Below, piece after piece: positions 32,599-42,083 of a stretch of DNA of 59,916 nt. The stretch is from UBA3064 sp023258775 (lineage in GTDB: Bacteria; Pseudomonadota; Gammaproteobacteria; Burkholderiales; Burkholderiaceae_E). The stretch spans positions 1 to 59,916 of the forward strand of contig JBIKXS010000017.1 in assembly GCA_044355655.1 (NCBI GenBank). The letters run 5' to 3'. The position numbers and the translations under genes are program-made. Position 1 is the stretch's first letter. Every line of letters begins with the position of its first letter. The notes beneath the pieces are model-generated. The model saw only the letters and a program-made list of their open reading frames with translations. It did not search any database and was not told where the DNA came from.

Positions 32599-35145
32599 AT
32601 GTCCAAAACACTCATCATTGCTGAAAAACCATCGGTTGCGAGCGATATCGCCAAAGCGCTTGGCGGTTTCACCCGTCAGGGCGAGTACTTTGAAAGCGAA
32701 CATTACCTGCTGTCTTCGGCGGTCGGTCATTTGGTTGAAATCGCAGCCCCCGAAGCCTTTGAAGTCAAGCGTGGCAAGTGGAGTTTTGCGCACTTGCCGG
32801 TGCTGCCCGATCATTTTGATGTACGACCTATCGCGAAAAATGAAGAGCGCTTAAAAATGCTCACGCGATTAATCAAACGCAAGGATGTCGCCGCACTCAT
32901 TAATGCTTGTGATGCCGGCCGCGAGGGTGAATTAATCTTTCAGCTGATCGTGCAACACGCCAAGGGCAAGCAGCCGATAAAGCGCTTGTGGCTTCAGTCA
33001 ATGACAGCTACAGCGATTCGTGAGGCCTTCGCGCATCTTCGCGAACAATCGCAAATGCAAGCGCTTGCCGATGCGGCGCGATGCCGATCCGAGGCAGACT
33101 GGCTTGTAGGTATCAATGGCACGCGCGCGATGACAGCCTTTAATTCGCGCGACGGCGGGTTTTTTCTCACGACAGTTGGCCGGGTGCAAACGCCAACGCT
33201 TGCAATCGTGGTCGAGCGCGAGGAGCAAATCAAGCGTTTTGTTCCTAAGGCCTATTTTGAATTTAGTGCCAGCTTCGCCGTGCAAGCGGGCAGCTATCAG
33301 GCACGCTGGTTTGATCCAAGCTTTAAACGCAACCCCGCTGACAGCGACGCGAAAGCGGAGCGAGTTTGGGATGCGCAAAAGGCCGAAGCGCTTGAGCAAA
33401 AGCTTAGGAGTTTGCTTGAAAGCGGCACAAAAGCGCTCGCAAAAGACGAATCGAAACCCTCAAGTCAGGCTGCAGCTGCGCTTTTTGATCTCACCAGTTT
33501 GCAGCGAGAAGCGAACAGCCGCTTTGGTTTTTCGGCCAAAACAACACTTTCGCTTGCCCAGGCGCTCTATGAAAAACACAAGCTCTTAACTTACCCAAGA
33601 ACCGATTCCAAACATCTTCCCGAAGACTACCTGCAAACCGTTAAAGACACGATGGCTGCGCTAAGCAATGCCGAAGGTCTTGGCCGCTTTGCACAAAGCA
33701 TCTTGGAACAAGCTTGGGTGAAGCCCAATAAGCGGGTGTTTGACAACAGCAAGGTAAGTGATCACTTTGCGATAATCCCAACCCCCGCGACCCCAAAGCT
33801 ATCCGTGTTAAGCGAGGCCGAGGCAAAAATTTATGACATGGTCGCGCGACGCTTTTTGGCCGTGTTTTTCCCCGCCGCCCAATTTTTAGTGACCACTCGC
33901 ATCAGCCAAATTGCTGACTTGTCCTTTAAAACCGAAGGCAAGGTGCTCATTGACCCGGGTTGGTTAGTCGTGATGGGTCGTGACCGGACCGACCCCGAGG
34001 CGGCCTTACCCGAACTCAATCCAAAGGGCGCCTCGCAAGAGCCGGCAAGCATGAAAGACATTGAATGCCATGCCTTGCACACCCGCCCACCAGCTCGCTT
34101 TAACGAAGCAAGTTTGCTGTCGGCGATGGAAAGTGCGGGTAAGCGCGTTGATGAGGAAGACTGGCGCGAAGCCATGGCTGAAAAAGGTCTTGGCACGCCT
34201 GCAACCCGTGCTGCCATTATCGAGGGCCTGCTGTCAGAAAACTATCTTTATCGAGAAGGCCGTGAACTCATTCCCACAACCAAGGCCTCTCAGTTGATGA
34301 CCCTATTACGTGGGCTAGGGGTAGAAGAACTTACGCTACCCGAGCTCACTGGCGGTTGGGAACACAAGCTTTCACTGATGGAACGCGGCGAGCTTGAGCG
34401 CGCCCAATTCATGCGCGAAATTAGCCAGATGGCCAAGCAAATCGTCGAACGTGCGAAAAACTTCGCCGCCGACACCGTGCCGGGGGATTTCGTCGACCTT
34501 CAATCGCCCTGCCCGGCATGTGGTGCCCTTGTGAAGGAAAATTATCGTCGCTACGCCTGCGTGGCCTGCGACTTCTCGATCTCAAAAACGCCAGGCGCCC
34601 GCACCTTATCCATCGATGAAGCTGAAGCCTTAATTGCCCAGAAAGAGATAGGCCCGCTACAAGGTTTTCGCAGCAAGCAGGGGCGTCCTTTTTCCGCGTT
34701 ACTTCGCTTAGGAGCAGACCATCGTTTGGCCTTTGACTTTGGACAAGGCCCTCAAGGCGATGACAGCAACGCGCAAGCGCCAGATCTCAGTCAATTGCCT
34801 TATGTAGGGAGCTGCCCAAAATGTAAAGGGCGAGTGCTCGAGCAAGCGCTAGCCTACGCCTGCGAACACAGCTTGACCCAGGCCAAGCAGTGCGACTTTC
34901 GCTCAGGTAAGGTCATTCTTCAACAAATGATCAGCACCGAGCAAATGCAAAAGCTACTTACCGAGGGGAAAACTGATCTGCTTCAAGATTTCGTTTCAGC
35001 CAAAACAAGGCGTAAGTTCAAGGCTTACCTCACGCTTGACTCCCAGGGTAAGGTGGGGTTTGAGTTTGCTGCGAGGGCGCCAAAGACCAGCGCTGCCAAG
35101 CCTCAAGCTCGCGCTTCGAAAGCGCGCTCAAAGCCAGCGTCGTAA
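32599..35145 (+). CDS. topB: DNA topoisomerase III
   Basis: Type IA topoisomerase of 848 residues that relaxes and decatenates DNA by single-strand passage. Seen: TLIIAEKPSVASDIAKAL (Toprim start), ACDAGREGELIF (Toprim acidic residues), LLTYPRTDSKHLPEDY with the catalytic Tyr, and GTPATRAAIIEGL. Two C-terminal Cys clusters follow (CPACG...CVACDFSI and CPKCKG...CEHS...CDFRSG), then a Lys/Ala-rich basic tail. ATG 32599 is the family start. The 115-bp gap after dprA shows no gene. The last 116 bases are overlapped by the antisense DUF3717 gene. Confidence 0.95.
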   Translation: MSKTLIIAEKPSVASDIAKALGGFTRQGEYFESEHYLLSSAVGHLVEIAAPEAFEVKRGKWSFAHLPVLPDHFDVRPIAKNEERLKMLTRLIKRKDVAALINACDAGREGELIFQLIVQHAKGKQPIKRLWLQSMTATAIREAFAHLREQSQMQALADAARCRSEADWLVGINGTRAMTAFNSRDGGFFLTTVGRVQTPTLAIVVEREEQIKRFVPKAYFEFSASFAVQAGSYQARWFDPSFKRNPADSDAKAERVWDAQKAEALEQKLRSLLESGTKALAKDESKPSSQAAAALFDLTSLQREANSRFGFSAKTTLSLAQALYEKHKLLTYPRTDSKHLPEDYLQTVKDTMAALSNAEGLGRFAQSILEQAWVKPNKRVFDNSKVSDHFAIIPTPATPKLSVLSEAEAKIYDMVARRFLAVFFPAAQFLVTTRISQIADLSFKTEGKVLIDPGWLVVMGRDRTDPEAALPELNPKGASQEPASMKDIECHALHTRPPARFNEASLLSAMESAGKRVDEEDWREAMAEKGLGTPATRAAIIEGLLSENYLYREGRELIPTTKASQLMTLLRGLGVEELTLPELTGGWEHKLSLMERGELERAQFMREISQMAKQIVERAKNFAADTVPGDFVDLQSPCPACGALVKENYRRYACVACDFSISKTPGARTLSIDEAEALIAQKEIGPLQGFRSKQGRPFSALLRLGADHRLAFDFGQGPQGDDSNAQAPDLSQLPYVGSCPKCKGRVLEQALAYACEHSLTQAKQCDFRSGKVILQQMISTEQMQKLLTEGKTDLLQDFVSAKTRRKFKAYLTLDSQGKVGFEFAARAPKTSAAKPQARASKARSKPAS

Positions 35146-35281
35146 GCCGGTAATAAATCATTTGCCCGTAAAGCTCAGCAAGCAGCGAAACCTCAGGGTC
35201 AAGCTGAGCATCAGCGCCTCGAGAGGGACTCACTGCCCGAGCCCGGTTTATCGCCAGCTCGAGTTGTTGTAAGGAAATCAT
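35030..35281 (-). CDS. DUF3717 domain protein
   Basis: Small protein of 83 residues. The start MISLQQLELAINRARAVSPS and LDPEVSLLAELYGQMIYYR match the DUF3717 family of Burkholderiales, function unknown. ATG 35281 matches the family N-terminus; the frame could open at 35335. It is antisense to topB: its C-terminal 38 codons lie opposite the topB 3' end, and its Gln/Pro/Thr-rich tail after WQRWSL may simply reflect this overlap. Confidence 0.78.
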   Translation of the reverse strand: MISLQQLELAINRARAVSPSRGADAQLDPEVSLLAELYGQMIYYRLTTLALSALSKRELEAWQRWSLAPSQQTQTPPYPGSQA

Positions 35282-35344
35282 ACCCTTGTGACTGCTTTCA
35301 CGTTTTCTACTTGAAATCTTCACCGCATTGCACAATCATCGCGT

Positions 35345-36049
35345 ATGGCGATGGAATTTCTCGACCAAGCCAGGCAAGACTGCCTGCCAACAAAGCTGAC
35401 AACAGCCAGCGAGCTGCTTGCGGACTGCGCTTCGGCGCACAAAAGCCAAGCCCAGAGCAGTGCGCTTTCAAAGCCGTCCTTGAGGCAGACCATAACACCT
35501 GCCTCCGAGTGGATGGCTTGGCTTGACAAGGTCAGCTGGGTTTTTGCTTACGGCTCACTCATCTGGAATCCCGAAATCCCGGTGCTTCGTGGACTGCAAG
35601 CCCGTGTTGATGGCTACCACAGACGATTTTGCATCAGTTCAACCCGTTATCGAGGTACGCCCGAAGAACCCGGGGTGGTTTTAGGTCTAGACCGTGGCGG
35701 TTGCTGTCACGGTATGGTCTGGGAGTTGACCCCAGGCCAGGAAGCGCTCGCGCTTGAGAAGCTTTGGGCTCGAGAAATGCGAAACGGGGCCTACCTTCCA
35801 CGGCTCTTAAAGCTTCGACTTCGCTGCGGCGCCAAGGTTGATGCCCTTGGCTTTGTTGCTAAAAGGGGACACCCAAGCTACTTGCGTTTAAGTGAAGTCG
35901 ACTTGATCAAACGACTAGCCTGCTGTAGGGGCGATCGTGGTTCAAACATGGATTATCTCGCCCACACCGTCGGCGCACTGAAAAAACATGGCATCGCTGA
36001 CCATGGGCTTTTGTATTTACTCGAGCAAGTCCAACGCGGCAAAGGCTAA
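35345..36049 (+). CDS. ChaC-like gamma-glutamylcyclotransferase
   Basis: Family that cleaves gamma-glutamyl peptides, for ChaC glutathione itself, giving 5-oxoproline. Seen: VFAYGSLIWNPE (substrate loop), GYHRRFCISSTRYRG, PGVVLGLDRGGCCHGMVWEL and the catalytic Glu in LEKLWAREM, as in ChaC. Of 234 residues, the first 57 form an extension without family similarity; ATG 35513 (MAWLDKVSW) would give a normal-sized protein, so the start is uncertain. Together with gshA-gshB at 3-5.7 kb the window has both glutathione synthesis and possible breakdown. It is divergent from DUF3717. Confidence 0.88.
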   Translation: MAMEFLDQARQDCLPTKLTTASELLADCASAHKSQAQSSALSKPSLRQTITPASEWMAWLDKVSWVFAYGSLIWNPEIPVLRGLQARVDGYHRRFCISSTRYRGTPEEPGVVLGLDRGGCCHGMVWELTPGQEALALEKLWAREMRNGAYLPRLLKLRLRCGAKVDALGFVAKRGHPSYLRLSEVDLIKRLACCRGDRGSNMDYLAHTVGALKKHGIADHGLLYLLEQVQRGKG

Positions 36050-36080
36050 ATTCGCTAGGCCTGCCCCGCATAATCGCAAC

Positions 36081-37010
36081 ATGCGAAACCGTCTGGATCT
36101 GGCCGATCTTCAACTCTTTGTCCATATTGCCGAGGCCTTGAGCCTTACACGAGCGGCCGAACAAAGTGCAATGTCGCTCGCCTCAGCCAGTAATCGGGTT
36201 CGGCAACTCGAGGAGCAACTTGGTACTAAGTTGCTCTATCGGCGCACCCATGGGGTTGCGCTAACCGCTGCGGGTGATGCGCTTTTGCTCCATGCCCGAC
36301 GAGTGTTAAGACAGCTTGATCACTTGCATATGGATTTACGCGACTTTGCCGTGGGTTTGCGTGGCCATGTGCGCCTTTTTGCCAATACAACCTCGATTTC
36401 AGGTGATTTGCCAGAGGCATTGGGCTTATTTCTCACTCAAAACCCTACCGTCACTATCGATCTTAAAGAACATTTAAGCGCCGATGTTGTGCTGGCTTTA
36501 AAACAGGCGCGCGCTGACCTCGGTATAGTGGCCGGTGAGATTGATACAGAAGGATTAGCTGTTCATGAATTCGGACATGACGATCTTGTACTTGCAGTCC
36601 CCAAGACCCACCGGCTAACCGCTCGCAAGCAAGTTCATTTTGCCGATACGCTTGAGGAATACCATGTCACCTTGAGCCAAAGTAGCGCGCTCGCAGGATT
36701 TATATCGGCGCAGGCTCAACAGCTTGGTGCAGACTTGCAATTTCGACTACAAATGGCAAGTTTCGATTCAATTTTGCGCATGATCGAAGCGGGCGTTGGC
36801 GTAGGTGTCGTACCACGCTCGGCCGCGGCACGCTATGGACGCAGGGGTTTATTTGCGGTGGTCGATCTCCACGACAGCTGGGCAATGAGGGAATTAAAAA
36901 TCGTTGCCAAGGAAGCAGCGAGTCTGCCGAGGTCGGCAAAATCTTTGCTCGATTTTTTAGTGCAATGGCCTCAGACACATCGCAGACGTGCGCGGTACCG
37001 GCGACTATGA
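36081..37010 (+). CDS. LysR-family transcriptional regulator
   Basis: DNA-binding regulator of 309 residues. The N-terminal winged HTH shows LADLQLFVHIAEALSLTRAA then SNRVRQLEEQLGTKLLYRRT; the C-terminal effector domain starts near 90 (LRGHVRLFANTTSISGDLPE) and has VGVGVVPRSAA. ATG 36081 (MRNRLDLADLQ) starts just before the HTH. It is convergent with the acetoacetyl-CoA synthetase gene, overlapping by six bases, and lies 31 bp after the ChaC-like gene. Its target is unknown; control of the accessory metabolic genes at 37-43 kb is possible but there is no divergent partner to support it. Confidence 0.9.
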   Translation: MRNRLDLADLQLFVHIAEALSLTRAAEQSAMSLASASNRVRQLEEQLGTKLLYRRTHGVALTAAGDALLLHARRVLRQLDHLHMDLRDFAVGLRGHVRLFANTTSISGDLPEALGLFLTQNPTVTIDLKEHLSADVVLALKQARADLGIVAGEIDTEGLAVHEFGHDDLVLAVPKTHRLTARKQVHFADTLEEYHVTLSQSSALAGFISAQAQQLGADLQFRLQMASFDSILRMIEAGVGVGVVPRSAAARYGRRGLFAVVDLHDSWAMRELKIVAKEAASLPRSAKSLLDFLVQWPQTHRRRARYRRL

Positions 37011-39026
37011 GTTAAGCGTTCGAGCAAAATCTATAAACCATTGAACACTTTGGGGGTTAGCCATTGAATCCTTATTAAGCGCCGATAAAGGGTCCTGGCC
37101 AAGCAGTATTTTTTTTACCGGCACTTCGAGTTTTTTCCCCGATAAAGTGCGGGGCACTTCCGAGATGGCATGGACTGCATTCGGAACATGGCGGGCCGAT
37201 AACTGTTCGCGGATTGCGTTTAACAATCGGTTACTTAAGACTTCATCGAGTGCATTGGCACCGCGCAAAACCACAAATAAAAGCATCATGCTAGGACGGC
37301 CCAAATACTCAAGGTCGATGACCAACGAATCAGCAATCTCTTCGAATGTTTCAACAACACGATAAAGCTCACTTGTCCCCATGCGGATACCGTATCGGTT
37401 TATCGTTGAGTCTGAGCGTCCGTAAATGATCGCAGTCCCCCGATCCGTGATCTCCAACCAATCGCCGTGCCGCCACACGCCTGGGTACTGGGTAAAGTAA
37501 CTGTCAAAATAACGTTTATTTTCTTGATCGTTCCAGAAGTATAAGGGCATGGAAGGCAATGGCTTGGTGCAAACCAGTTCGCCCACCTGATTGACCAAAG
37601 CCCTGCCCTCGTCATCAAAAGCATCGGTTGCCGAACCCAGACAGCGGCATTGCATCTCACCCTCATAGACAGGCAGCATGACCGATGCGCCGATAAAGGC
37701 GGCCCCTGGATCAGTTCCACCCGAGATACTTGCCAGCATCACATCGCTACTCACCGATTCATAAACCCAGCGATAACCTGCAGCCGTCAAAGGTGAACCG
37801 GTTGAACCAAGGGTTTTAAGGGCTCCAAGATCAAAGATCTGTCCTGGTTGATACTGCGCTTTGATACACATGCCGATGTAGGCAGGGCTAATGCCAACCA
37901 ATGCGGCGCGATGTCTGCTCACGAATGACCACAGGGTATCGAAATTGGGATAGCTTGGATGCCCGTCAAGCTGCAAGATCGTCGCGCCTGTCATCAACGC
38001 ACTCACGAGCGAGTTCCACATAATCCAACCGGTAGAGGTTTGCCAGAAAAATCGGTCTCCCGGCGAAACGTCGAGCCCTAATGCCAAGCTTTTTAGTCCT
38101 TCCACAATCGTGCCGCCGTGTCCATGAACAATAGGCTTTGGCATGCCAGTGGTTCCGGAGGAATAAACAATCCACAAGGGCGCATCAAAGGGTAAGGGTA
38201 AAAAACTAGGCTTGCTTTTATGAGCTTTTGTTTGCGCTAGAAAATCATGCATATTCACGAAGGCTAAGCCCTGAGCCTGACAATGGGACTCGATTAGGTC
38301 TTGCTTTTGTAGCGACGGCAATAAGATCAACAAACGAACACTTGGCAATTGCTTTAATATTTCGACCAATATGTCGCTGCGATCAAAGGCTTTACCCGCG
38401 TAGTGATAGCCATCTACCGCGACCAATACGCGGGGCTCAATTTGTCGAAAACGATCAAGAACGCTTGTTGCGCCCATATCAGGCGATGCTGATGACCAGA
38501 TTGCACCCAAGGAAGCACTAGCCATAAGCGCCATGAGCGCTTCAGGTAAATTTGGCATAAAGGCTGCCACCCGGTCGCCCCGCTCAACGCCGTGTTCTTG
38601 CATCAAGGATTGCAAGTGCGCAACATCGGCACTAAGTGCCGTCCAGGTCCATTGACGTTCAGGCTGGGTCTCACTTTGAGCAATCACAGCGACTTGATGC
38701 GCGATGTTGTCCTGATCAGCCCAATGCAAACACTGTTGTGCGTAGTTAACTGCTGCACCGCTAAACCACTGCGCACCTGGCATATTGGCCTTGGGAAGTA
38801 CTTGTTGATAGCCTGGTTCGGGAGAATGACTGATGACGCCAAAATGTTCCCAAATGCTTGCCCAGAAGTCTTCGATATCTTCAACAGACCATTGCCAAAG
38901 CGCTTGATAATCCGAAAAAGCCAAGTTGCGCGTTTGCTCCAAAAACGACAAATACCGCCTTGTTGGCGATTGGGCTAATCGCTCAGAACTTGCCTGCCAG
39001 AGGATGGGCGGTATGGGCTTTGCCAT
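37005..39026 (-). CDS. aacS: Acetoacetate-CoA ligase
   Basis: ANL-family enzyme that activates acetoacetate with ATP and CoA. The 673 residues are normal for acetoacetyl-CoA synthetase. Seen: the N-terminal LWQWSVEDIEDFWASIWEHF, ATP-binding IVYSSGTTGMPKPIVHG, GSTGSPLTAAGYRWVYE, and the C-terminal hinge and Lys region VPRTLSGKKLEVPVKKIL. ATG 39026 (MAKPIPPILW) is chosen; an ATG two codons upstream is possible. It follows the cyclase-family gene by about 30 bp in the same direction. Role: use of ketone bodies or PHB breakdown products. Confidence 0.94.
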   Translation of the reverse strand: MAKPIPPILWQASSERLAQSPTRRYLSFLEQTRNLAFSDYQALWQWSVEDIEDFWASIWEHFGVISHSPEPGYQQVLPKANMPGAQWFSGAAVNYAQQCLHWADQDNIAHQVAVIAQSETQPERQWTWTALSADVAHLQSLMQEHGVERGDRVAAFMPNLPEALMALMASASLGAIWSSASPDMGATSVLDRFRQIEPRVLVAVDGYHYAGKAFDRSDILVEILKQLPSVRLLILLPSLQKQDLIESHCQAQGLAFVNMHDFLAQTKAHKSKPSFLPLPFDAPLWIVYSSGTTGMPKPIVHGHGGTIVEGLKSLALGLDVSPGDRFFWQTSTGWIMWNSLVSALMTGATILQLDGHPSYPNFDTLWSFVSRHRAALVGISPAYIGMCIKAQYQPGQIFDLGALKTLGSTGSPLTAAGYRWVYESVSSDVMLASISGGTDPGAAFIGASVMLPVYEGEMQCRCLGSATDAFDDEGRALVNQVGELVCTKPLPSMPLYFWNDQENKRYFDSYFTQYPGVWRHGDWLEITDRGTAIIYGRSDSTINRYGIRMGTSELYRVVETFEEIADSLVIDLEYLGRPSMMLLFVVLRGANALDEVLSNRLLNAIREQLSARHVPNAVHAISEVPRTLSGKKLEVPVKKILLGQDPLSALNKDSMANPQSVQWFIDFARTLNS

Positions 39027-39056
39027 GGTCACTTGGTCCTTAAAACGGTTTGAAGT

Positions 39057-40103
39057 TTAGATCGTTGCAATCGGCGTAGCTGGTGAACCGACAGCGCCTG
39101 GCAGACGAAGCGGCGGTGCTGTCAGTAAGAAACGAGAACGGCCCTGGCGCTTTAAAGCGAGCGCCAATTCATGCAGGTACCAAATTTCTCCCAGCGGAAC
39201 GCCAAGCTTAAACAGGCAGTGCTGATGCAATGGTAAGGTGGCACAAGGTCCGGGCGGCTTGCTGCCATCGTAGTGCTCCACAGCATAGTTGTCTGCGATC
39301 AAGGCGCTAATTTGGCTATCGCTGATCCATTGCAATAAGCGCTCATCACGACCATCTAGTGCTGCGCACATATGATGAGCGAGCCTGGCATCAGGACTAC
39401 CTGCCCACTGCACAATGCGATCTGTAAAACCGGTATAAATACAAAGCATATCGCCGGCTTCTACTTCTACTTGCTGCGATGCCATTAGGTTTTGCAATAG
39501 CTCATAGCCCACCACCGTGCGTTCGTCACCGAGTTGATCGCGTAAATTGATCAACACGCCCCGACCCTGCATACCGTGCTTGGCCAAATGGTCAACACTG
39601 AGTGCATGCGCGGCCGACTGCCAGGCCGATGCCTCTTGCCCGTTGTCATGACTTGTTAGCTCGCTTAGCGAGAAGGACTTATCCGGGCGATAGCCGTTAT
39701 AAAAAACAGGCTCTGCGATCCCATCCGCATTTGCATCAAACAAACTGCCAACATGTGCGAAACTATCCCATTGTGTTGAATATTGAAGCCATAACAAAAC
39801 CTTATCGTCGTTGACTACGTCAGTAGCTTCTTCAACATCACGGCGCACCTCGTAAATCCAATTCGGTGCACCCTGCCTTATCGTTGGTGAAATCTTCGGT
39901 GGAAATCTTCTTGGATTCAGAACATTACCCCCTGGCAGGTTAAGCGGTAGGGAAAGGCAAAAGCTTTCCCCTGTTTTTACCTCTGCCACGCCTTGAAGAA
40001 CTTTCTGGGCTGTAATGAGGTTCACGCGACCAAGCTGGTCGTCGTCACCGAAATCGCCCCAGGTTGACCCCTGGGGGCGTTGTTGATAGCGCTTTGAAAT
40101 CAT
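39057..40103 (-). CDS. Cyclase-family (PF04199-type) hydrolase
   Basis: Protein of 348 residues of the putative cyclase/kynurenine formamidase-like family. The metal-binding region reads STQWDSFAHVGSLFDANADG, the variant found in the long subfamily, in place of the HGTHxDAPxH of KynB. GVLINLRDQ and the acidic LIADNYAVEHYDG also fit. Reaction and substrate cannot be assigned. It is divergent from the M20 amidohydrolase (104-bp gap that must hold both promoters) and upstream of aacS, suggesting co-regulated catabolic genes. Confidence 0.85.
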   Translation of the reverse strand: MISKRYQQRPQGSTWGDFGDDDQLGRVNLITAQKVLQGVAEVKTGESFCLSLPLNLPGGNVLNPRRFPPKISPTIRQGAPNWIYEVRRDVEEATDVVNDDKVLLWLQYSTQWDSFAHVGSLFDANADGIAEPVFYNGYRPDKSFSLSELTSHDNGQEASAWQSAAHALSVDHLAKHGMQGRGVLINLRDQLGDERTVVGYELLQNLMASQQVEVEAGDMLCIYTGFTDRIVQWAGSPDARLAHHMCAALDGRDERLLQWISDSQISALIADNYAVEHYDGSKPPGPCATLPLHQHCLFKLGVPLGEIWYLHELALALKRQGRSRFLLTAPPLRLPGAVGSPATPIATI

Positions 40104-40207
40104 CTTCTTTGCTCCCTTAGCGATAGCTTAAGATTCAGGTTGATGTTGAGCAATCAGTCAAGCTCATCCGTCGGCTTTTTTAAGAATTGCATCAATAAGG
40201 TGATTTC

Positions 40208-41461
40208 ATGGCAAGCACGCTAGCTTTGCAAGTCCATTCGGCCCGTTTATGGGACAGCCTGATGGACTTGGCACAAATTGGAGCAACCCCAAAGGGCGGC
40301 GTACGCCGTTTGGCGCTAACAGCGCTTGACCGACAAGCAAGAGATCTGGTTTGTAGCTGGTTTCGTGATGCTGGTCTAAGCCTGCGTATCGATCAGATTG
40401 GCAATGTCTTTGCTCGTCGGGAAGGCACAGACCCTTCGCTTGCCGCTGTAGCAACAGGGAGTCATATTGACACTCAACCCAGTGGCGGCAAGTTCGATGG
40501 TAATTATGGCGTGCTTGCGGGGCTGGAAGTTGTTCGCAGCTTGAACGATGCTGCAATTTCAACGAAAAGGGCTATTGAGATTTGTATTTGGACCAATGAG
40601 GAAGGCTCGCGCTTTACGCCCGTTATGATGGGTTCTGGGGTTTGGGCGGGCGCTTTTTCCCTAGAACATGCACTAGAGGCTAGAGACAGCGCCGGCATTC
40701 GTGTAGCAGATGCGCTTCGCGAGATTGCCTATGAAGGCTCAATCCCTTGTGGACCCAGTGCCCAGTATCCAAGCTATCACGCATATTTCGAAGCCCATAT
40801 CGAACAGGGGCCTGTTTTAGAAGACGCCAAAATTCCAATCGGTGAAGTCATTGGCGCTTTAGGCCAGCGCTGGTTTGACCTTCGAATTCAAGGCATGGAC
40901 GCTCACGCCGGGCCAACACCTATGCATTTGCGTCAAGACGCGCTCTTGGCGGCAGCACATATCGTTCAAGAAGTAAACACCATAGCACTTAAGCACAGTC
41001 CTTATGGACGAGGTACGGTTGGCAGCTTGCGCGTTGAACCCAATTCGCGCAACGTGATTCCTGGACTTGTGAATTGCTCGGTTGATTTTCGCCATCCAGA
41101 ACTTGCTGGATTAATCGACATGGAAGCTAGCTTGCGTCGCTTTGCAGCGCAACTTGCAGCGCAAAAGCGTTTGACCATTGATATTGAAAAAGTTACCGAA
41201 TTTGCGCCTTGTCAATTCTCGAGCCTTTGTCTTGATGCTATAAAAACAAGTATTAAAGACTTGGGCCTATCAAGCATGCAAATTGTTAGTGGTGCTGGCC
41301 ACGACGCAGTCTATGTTGCCAGGAAGTCACCGTCAGCAATGATCTTTATTCCCTGCAAGGATGGCATCAGCCACAACGAAATTGAGGATGCCCTGCCAGA
41401 GCATATCGAAGCGGGGGCTAATGTTTTGCTCAATGCGATGTTTCAATTAGCACAACATTAA
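40208..41461 (+). CDS. M20-family Zn amidohydrolase (allantoate/N-carbamoyl-amino acid type)
   Basis: Dinuclear zinc hydrolase of 417 residues that cleaves carbamoyl or amide bonds. Seen: metal ligands in TGSHIDTQPSGGKFDG, WTNEEGSRFTPVM and AHIEQGPVLE, the dimer-domain catalytic AHAGPTPM, and the C-terminal ligand region SGAGHDAVYVAR and GISHNE. This motif set is that of hydantoinase/carbamoylase (HyuC/AllC). Substrate unknown. A GGTGATTTC weak ribosome site precedes ATG 40208. It is divergent from the cyclase gene and convergent with the VOC gene. Confidence 0.9.
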   Translation: MASTLALQVHSARLWDSLMDLAQIGATPKGGVRRLALTALDRQARDLVCSWFRDAGLSLRIDQIGNVFARREGTDPSLAAVATGSHIDTQPSGGKFDGNYGVLAGLEVVRSLNDAAISTKRAIEICIWTNEEGSRFTPVMMGSGVWAGAFSLEHALEARDSAGIRVADALREIAYEGSIPCGPSAQYPSYHAYFEAHIEQGPVLEDAKIPIGEVIGALGQRWFDLRIQGMDAHAGPTPMHLRQDALLAAAHIVQEVNTIALKHSPYGRGTVGSLRVEPNSRNVIPGLVNCSVDFRHPELAGLIDMEASLRRFAAQLAAQKRLTIDIEKVTEFAPCQFSSLCLDAIKTSIKDLGLSSMQIVSGAGHDAVYVARKSPSAMIFIPCKDGISHNEIEDALPEHIEAGANVLLNAMFQLAQH

Positions 41462-41545
41462 TTGTTATATATTTGCACGTTGCTTACGCCAGCATTGCGA
41501 CTTCATCGTGCTTTTCGTGAGAGGCTCATCGGGTTAGACACTTAT

Positions 41546-42004
41546 TCAGCGCGCAAAAAGCTGATCGATATCGGCAAAAGCCTTGAATTCGAGCGCATTG
41601 CCAGAAGGGTCTAGGAAAAACATCGTGGCTTGTTCACCGACCTGACCTTGGAAACGTATATGCGGTTCAACAATAAAGCGCTGCCCAGCATTGCAAAGTC
41701 TATCGGCTAATGCTTGCCAGGCTGCCATGTCAAGTACAACGCCAAAATGACGAACCGGCACTTGATCACCGTCTACGCCATTGGTTTGTGCCAGTGAACA
41801 GGCTTGCGGTGCAAGGTGAGCAACAATTTGATGTCCAAACAAATCAAAATCAACCCAATCTGGCGCACTTCGTCCTTCTGGGCAAGCCAAAAGCCCACCA
41901 TAAAAAGCGCGTGCTTGTGCGATATCGTGAACCGGAAAGGCCACGTGAAAGGGCCGATATTGGCGTTGCGAAGGTAATAATGATTCCACTTGTTGAGCTC
42001 TCAA
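41546..42004 (-). CDS. VOC-superfamily protein (glyoxalase/dioxygenase fold)
   Basis: Single VOC domain, 152 residues. The paired beta-alpha-beta modules are visible: FHVAFPVHDIAQARAFYGGLL with a first metal-ligand His, VRHFGVVLDMAAWQALADRL, and the C-terminal FFLDPSGNALEFKAF with a ligand Glu. This is the layout of glyoxalase I/ring-cleavage dioxygenase relatives. Substrate unknown. ATG 42004 gives a 15-residue lead before the first strand. Confidence 0.87.
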   Translation of the reverse strand: MRAQQVESLLPSQRQYRPFHVAFPVHDIAQARAFYGGLLACPEGRSAPDWVDFDLFGHQIVAHLAPQACSLAQTNGVDGDQVPVRHFGVVLDMAAWQALADRLCNAGQRFIVEPHIRFQGQVGEQATMFFLDPSGNALEFKAFADIDQLFAR

Positions 42005-42083
42005 AAAAATTAATTGGCTGGCGCGTTTCGAACCCTAGATTTTTGCTCGATTCCTAAGATTTTGATCATCACGAGGTAAAACC

